From NCBI GenBank assembly GCA_902762435.1, contig CACWOH010000004.1, positions 62,001 to 126,000 on the forward strand: DNA of 64,000 nt, read 5' to 3'. The position numbers were made by a program, and so were the translations under genes. The notes under the pieces were generated by a model. That model was not told where the DNA came from. It saw only the letters and a list, made by a program, of their open reading frames with translations, and searched no databases. Source of the DNA: an uncultured Bacteroidia bacterium (GTDB lineage Bacteria > Bacteroidota > Bacteroidia > Bacteroidales > UBA932). This document shows, in pieces, positions 60,625 to 64,000 of this stretch; the stretch's first letter is position 1; each line of letters opens with the position of its first letter.

Positions 60625-62329
60625 CGATGAAAGCTACGACCGCTTTACGGTCTTCGGGGGAAAGATAGTAAAATTTTTCCGTTGCGTCATATGCATCGCT
60701 CTTTTTGCTGTAGCCGTGCCACATGATCGCCTCGATCACGTTCCGGGCACGGTCGTCGTGCAGGCGGTCCTCGGCGCCGGTGTTGGCCTTGGACAGGCCG
60801 CGTCCCCAGAGGGGCGTGGTCCGGCACCAGCTGCCGTGGATGCCGTTTTTCATGTACAGGCGGTGCTGGATCATGTCCGTGTACGGCCAGATGGTCTGGT
60901 TCTCATAACGCGGCAGCGGCTTGCCGTCCACGACGGCGGGCGCCCAGTAATTGTCGGACTTCGTCTTCCAGGAAGGACGGTGGCAGCTGGCGCAGCCGAT
61001 CTTCGTGAAGACCTCCTTGCCGCGCTGTACGTCCTCGCGGTTGAGGTCGCGGGCGCGCGGGATGGACAGGCCGCGGTGCCACACCAGGAAGTTGTAGTAC
61101 TGGTCGTCGCCCATTTCCGGGGTAAAGTTGTGCCAGGCGTTGTCGAACTGGTTCGTGGTGGGGTCCAGCAGGTTCAGGACGGCATCCGCGATGCCCTCCG
61201 GGGTGCCGTCGGCGTAATACGGCGACGCGGGGTCCTTCCGGATGGCCTCGATCACGCCGGCGTTCTCCGACATCGCCTTGGCCCAGGCTTTGGTGGTGTA
61301 CAGGAAGGGACGGTCGGAACGGCTGACGTTGGTGATGTTCCAGATGGCGTTGGCGCCGGCGCCGTCCTGCAGGGAGGCGCGCGTCATCGCGTAGGTGAAG
61401 CGCTTCAGCTTCTTGGTGCCCGCGGGCGCGGGCGTGCCGTCGGCGAACTGCCCGGCGGCGAGGCTGTACCACGCCGTGGGGGCGAAGTCGTTCGCGTCCT
61501 TGTCCCAGAAGGCGGGATTCAGTTCCACGAAGGGGGCCTCCGCCTGGTACTGGGCCTTGATGTCCTCTTCCGGAATGGCGTCCAGCAGGCCCGTGCCGAT
61601 GATGCCGATCGTGGATTCCAGCCGGAACGCGACCGCCTGGTTGCCAGTCTCATAGGGCGTGGGGTCGGTGTTGAAGCCGTCGCGGGGGATGCTGAGCTCG
61701 GGATAGATGAGTTCGTACTTTTCTCCGTCGGGGAAGGCCATCGGCAGGCCGCTTTCCATCGCGCTGACGGTCAGCCAGTTCAGGGAAATCTTATCTTCGT
61801 CCACGGGAGGCAGGAAAGGTTCTACGGCCTTGGTCTGCGGCATGCCCGTCACCTCGGCCACGTAAGGACCGTCGTCGCTGTTCGCCCCGTCGACGGGGTG
61901 ATAGATCACGAGCAGGTAACCGTTGCCGAAGCCGGCCTTGTACCACTGCTGGCGCTTGCCGTGCCCGTAGCCGGGGTGGCAGTCCAGGCAGGAGGTGCGC
62001 AGGTAGGCCGGTCCCAGGCCCTTGAACGGAGCGGTGTTGAGGGTGAAGTTGCGCTCGAAGGCCGCCTCGCCGAGGTTGAAGGCCGTCATCAGGCCCTGCT
62101 GGTCCGTGGCGGGCGTCTCGTCCTGGTAGCAGCCTTCGGTCACGTTGTCCGTGGTGCCGAGCACGCCGCCCGGATACCACTCTTCCGCCGTGAAGTTGCC
62201 CACGGCCTGGCCCACATATTTGGCGTCGGACTCCCGGCCGGCGGGGAATTTCGACCGGACGTCATCAGGCATACAGCCTGACGCCAGAAGCGCCAGGCCG
62301 CAAGCCAGGAAAAAGAATCTCTGTTTCAT
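60614..62329 (-). CDS. Di-heme oxidoreductase (DUF1111/DHOR family) lipoprotein
   Basis: A 571-residue periplasmic or surface cytochrome. Residues 1-19 are a lipoprotein signal (LLASGC). Two CxxCH heme sites are present, SCLDCHPGYGHG (about 114-118) and GCASCHRPSW (about 450-454), as in the DHOR/thiol-oxidoreductase (DUF1111) family. Other family blocks are SIPRDGFNTDPTPYETGNQAVAF (about 220), TGLLDAIPEEDI and CRTTPLWGRGLSKANTG near the C-terminus. Such proteins are often coded beside imelysin, as here (12-base gap), and are suspected of iron-related redox work. Electron donor and substrate are unknown. Confidence 0.9.
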   Translation of the reverse strand: MKQRFFFLACGLALLASGCMPDDVRSKFPAGRESDAKYVGQAVGNFTAEEWYPGGVLGTTDNVTEGCYQDETPATDQQGLMTAFNLGEAAFERNFTLNTAPFKGLGPAYLRTSCLDCHPGYGHGKRQQWYKAGFGNGYLLVIYHPVDGANSDDGPYVAEVTGMPQTKAVEPFLPPVDEDKISLNWLTVSAMESGLPMAFPDGEKYELIYPELSIPRDGFNTDPTPYETGNQAVAFRLESTIGIIGTGLLDAIPEEDIKAQYQAEAPFVELNPAFWDKDANDFAPTAWYSLAAGQFADGTPAPAGTKKLKRFTYAMTRASLQDGAGANAIWNITNVSRSDRPFLYTTKAWAKAMSENAGVIEAIRKDPASPYYADGTPEGIADAVLNLLDPTTNQFDNAWHNFTPEMGDDQYYNFLVWHRGLSIPRARDLNREDVQRGKEVFTKIGCASCHRPSWKTKSDNYWAPAVVDGKPLPRYENQTIWPYTDMIQHRLYMKNGIHGSWCRTTPLWGRGLSKANTGAEDRLHDDRARNVIEAIMWHGYSKKSDAYDATEKFYYLSPEDRKAVVAFIDAI

Positions 62330-62341
62330 AGGAGAACTGTT

Positions 62342-63562
62342 TTATTGGCGCAGGATCCAGTCTGCGGCCTTGTTCAATTCATCGTCCAGCCCGCTGATGG
62401 CGTCCATCGCCGTCTGCACCGACGCGTCGGCATAGATGTCCACGAAGGCGCCCTTGGCCTGGCAGGCCTTCAGGGCGGCGAGCGAGGCTTCCAGCGCCTG
62501 CTGGATGGCCGTGGCTCCCGAGTAACGCTGGGCGGCGAAGAAATCCATCATGCTGCCGGCCTGGGCGCTGGTGGCGCCGGCCTTGCCGTACAGGCTGTAC
62601 TGGATGCTCAGGATGTTGTCGATGAAGTCCTGGAACGACTGCTTGCTGTACGGCGACTCGATGTAGTTGATGTCCTCGCCCGTGTGGGCGTTGCCCATCT
62701 TCACGTCGGCCACCTCCGCGCAGATGTTGGAGCAGCCGGCCTTCAGGATGGAGGCCATCGCGCTCTGCCAGGTCTTGTAGGAGCTGCCCGCCTCGGCGGC
62801 GCCCAGCAGGTTCTCGCCATAGGTGAGGTCGGATCCGGTCACGGTCACGGCCACCTCCAGCTCCTCGCAGCGGTCGACATAGGCCTTCGGCGCATCCGGA
62901 TTCCAGGACACGCACAGGCGGTAGCAGTTGTCGCGCAGGTCGCCGGCCACGGCGGCCGCATAGATGAGCTCCTGGTCGCCGGTCACGGTCTTGCCCGCGA
63001 AGGCGGCATGGTCCTCGACCCCCTGCAGGGCCGCGACCGTGCGGTTCTTGCCGTCCCGGAAGAGGACGAATTCGATGCCGTGGAAGCCCAGGAGCTCCTG
63101 GCCCAGCTTGGCGGCGGCATAAGCGATGCCGTCCTCGCCCTTCAGGGCCTCCACCTTCTCGGCGTTGGACAGTTCGGTCGCCAGACCGTCCACGTCCAGC
63201 GGCCAGGTGTCGATGTGCGGGTCGATGCCGAAGTCGGTGGCGGCGCCGAACAGGAAGGCTTCCGACTCCTCCCAGCTCTGGCGGGCCTGCAGGAACTTGG
63301 CGCAGATGGCGTCCAGTTCGCCCTGGTTCAGCTTGCCCGCCCCTTTTCCGGCGGCCGCAGCCAGCAGGTCATAAAGCTCGCCGCTTTCCTTGGCGAGATC
63401 GCCGTAGGTGGCGTAGATCACGCCGGGTACATACTGGGCGGCGATGCCCTTCATGGCTTTTTCGGCGTCGCTCAGACCGCCGGTTTCCCCGCCTTTTCCC
63501 TGGCAGGATGCTGCCGCCACACAGAGGGCGGCCAGCGCAATCAAAGAAAGGAACTTTTTCAT
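62342..63562 (-). CDS. Imelysin-family lipoprotein
   Basis: A 406-residue helical periplasmic lipoprotein (AAASC, Cys20). The imelysin/ICMP signature GxHxxE is in LLGFHGIEFVLFRDG (about 160-174). The helical repeats resemble EfeO/IrpA-type proteins involved in iron handling, although imelysin peptidase activity has been doubted. It is followed by the DHOR gene and then ccsBA, and preceded by an outer-membrane barrel gene (22-base gap). The arrangement suggests an iron- or heme-linked uptake or redox operon. Confidence 0.92.
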   Translation of the reverse strand: MKKFLSLIALAALCVAAASCQGKGGETGGLSDAEKAMKGIAAQYVPGVIYATYGDLAKESGELYDLLAAAAGKGAGKLNQGELDAICAKFLQARQSWEESEAFLFGAATDFGIDPHIDTWPLDVDGLATELSNAEKVEALKGEDGIAYAAAKLGQELLGFHGIEFVLFRDGKNRTVAALQGVEDHAAFAGKTVTGDQELIYAAAVAGDLRDNCYRLCVSWNPDAPKAYVDRCEELEVAVTVTGSDLTYGENLLGAAEAGSSYKTWQSAMASILKAGCSNICAEVADVKMGNAHTGEDINYIESPYSKQSFQDFIDNILSIQYSLYGKAGATSAQAGSMMDFFAAQRYSGATAIQQALEASLAALKACQAKGAFVDIYADASVQTAMDAISGLDDELNKAADWILRQ

Positions 63563-63584
63563 ATCAGTTTGTTTTTTTAGTTAG

Positions 63585-64000
63585 TTATCTACTAAAGAAC
63601 CCCATATAGGCGACGCCCAGGGAAATGGACGGCTCGTCGTTGTACTGGCTGGGCAGGAAGCGGCGGGAGTACTCGCCCTTCACCGCGATCTGCGGCAGCG
63701 GCAGCCAGTTGAAGCCCACGGCGATGCGGTGCCGGTCGGTGTAGGGATAGTCCGGCTGGTCCTTGTCGGGGATATAGGAATCGTAGTATTCGTAGCGTCC
63801 GAACAGGTAGAACCGCTGCTCCTTGTCGCGCCGGTCCCGGAAGAAGTGCAGGATGTCGTAGCCGGCCTCGATGCCCGCGGCGCAGGCGCCCTTGCCCACC
63901 GGCGTCTTCCGGTACGGGGCGGCGTTGGAGGTAAGGTTGCGCTTCACCGTGCTGATGGTGGAGGCGTCGCTCACGAAGCCCCAGTCGGCGTTGCCGCGGA
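63585..64000 (-). CDS. Outer-membrane beta-barrel protein, C-terminal part only
   Basis: The frame is open from the window's right edge to TAA at 63585, so the N-terminus lies outside; about 138 codons are visible. Strand-like alternation is clear in QRFYLFGRYEYYDSYI, HRIAVGFNWLPLPQIAVKG and PSISLGVAYMGFFSR, typical of a porin or small barrel in the outer membrane. A GTG within the frame at 63974 is not a real start, since RGNADWGFV reads on upstream. It is the first visible gene of the imelysin-DHOR-ccsBA operon. The family cannot be named from this fragment. Confidence 0.8.
   Translation of the reverse strand, partial: RGNADWGFVSDASTISTVKRNLTSNAAPYRKTPVGKGACAAGIEAGYDILHFFRDRRDKEQRFYLFGRYEYYDSYIPDKDQPDYPYTDRHRIAVGFNWLPLPQIAVKGEYSRRFLPSQYNDEPSISLGVAYMGFFSR

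Noticed and set aside
1-64000. tRNA, rRNA, CRISPR, insertion sequence or prophage features
   Set aside because: No tRNA-like TTCGAATC arms in gaps, no regularly spaced repeats, no transposase or integrase motifs were seen in any reading frame.

Overview
The window looks like a chromosomal contig from a GC-rich (about 60%) member of the Bacteroidales, probably a gut or rumen lineage near Rikenellaceae or Cryptobacteroides. The clues are Bacteroidetes-type -7 promoter elements (TAnnTTTG) upstream of many genes, very few Shine-Dalgarno sequences, fused SecDF and CcsBA, a DUF5106 thioredoxin lipoprotein, an SDR partner for UxuA, and a Cthe_2159-like lipoprotein. The genus is an inference. I saw no tRNA, rRNA, CRISPR array, insertion sequence or prophage. 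No gene-free stretch exceeds 300 bases; the longest is 258 bases (34988-35245).

Region 1 (1-12175, minus strand) is a tight gene series. It runs from a DUF6057-like membrane protein through a heme-binding PD40 lipoprotein, GH67 alpha-glucuronidase, an SGNH hydrolase, a large HExxH/propeller/barrel protein, an acyltransferase and a DUF5106-thioredoxin lipoprotein to galactose mutarotase (cut by the window edge). Region 2 (12234-21790) carries GH115, a GPH sugar symporter, GH43, then uxuA and an SDR. With GH67 it forms a pathway that debranches glucuronoxylan, imports the products, cleaves xylosides and feeds hexuronate toward KDG. A cysteine hydrolase and a YeiH-type exporter with a small membrane partner lie inside it.

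Region 3 (21829-34987) holds ychF with a CpXC protein, an EEP-family protein and a galactokinase broken by an internal deletion. It continues with a minus-strand envelope series: mfd, coaX, an outer-membrane barrel, a TPR protein, lptC and ppiD. Region 4 (34988-49039) starts with an AT-rich, repeat-bearing gap from which transcription diverges. It then carries ruvB, frdAB, hflX, tonB, ybeY, mnmG, ruvA, sufS-sufE-sufT-like, folK, glyS and a ThiL-like protein that has lost its catalytic motifs. A perfect 16-bp parS-like palindrome lies inside mnmG, and a one-mismatch version lies between frdB and hflX. Together with the AT-rich gap this suggests, but does not prove, an origin-proximal location.

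Region 5 (49053-64000) has a Cthe_2159-like beta-helix lipoprotein, dnaE, secDF, floA-nfeD and an operon of outer-membrane protein, imelysin, di-heme oxidoreductase and CcsBA. The last four suggest a periplasmic iron/heme-linked redox module, with CcsBA supplying cytochrome c maturation for the CxxCH proteins seen here.
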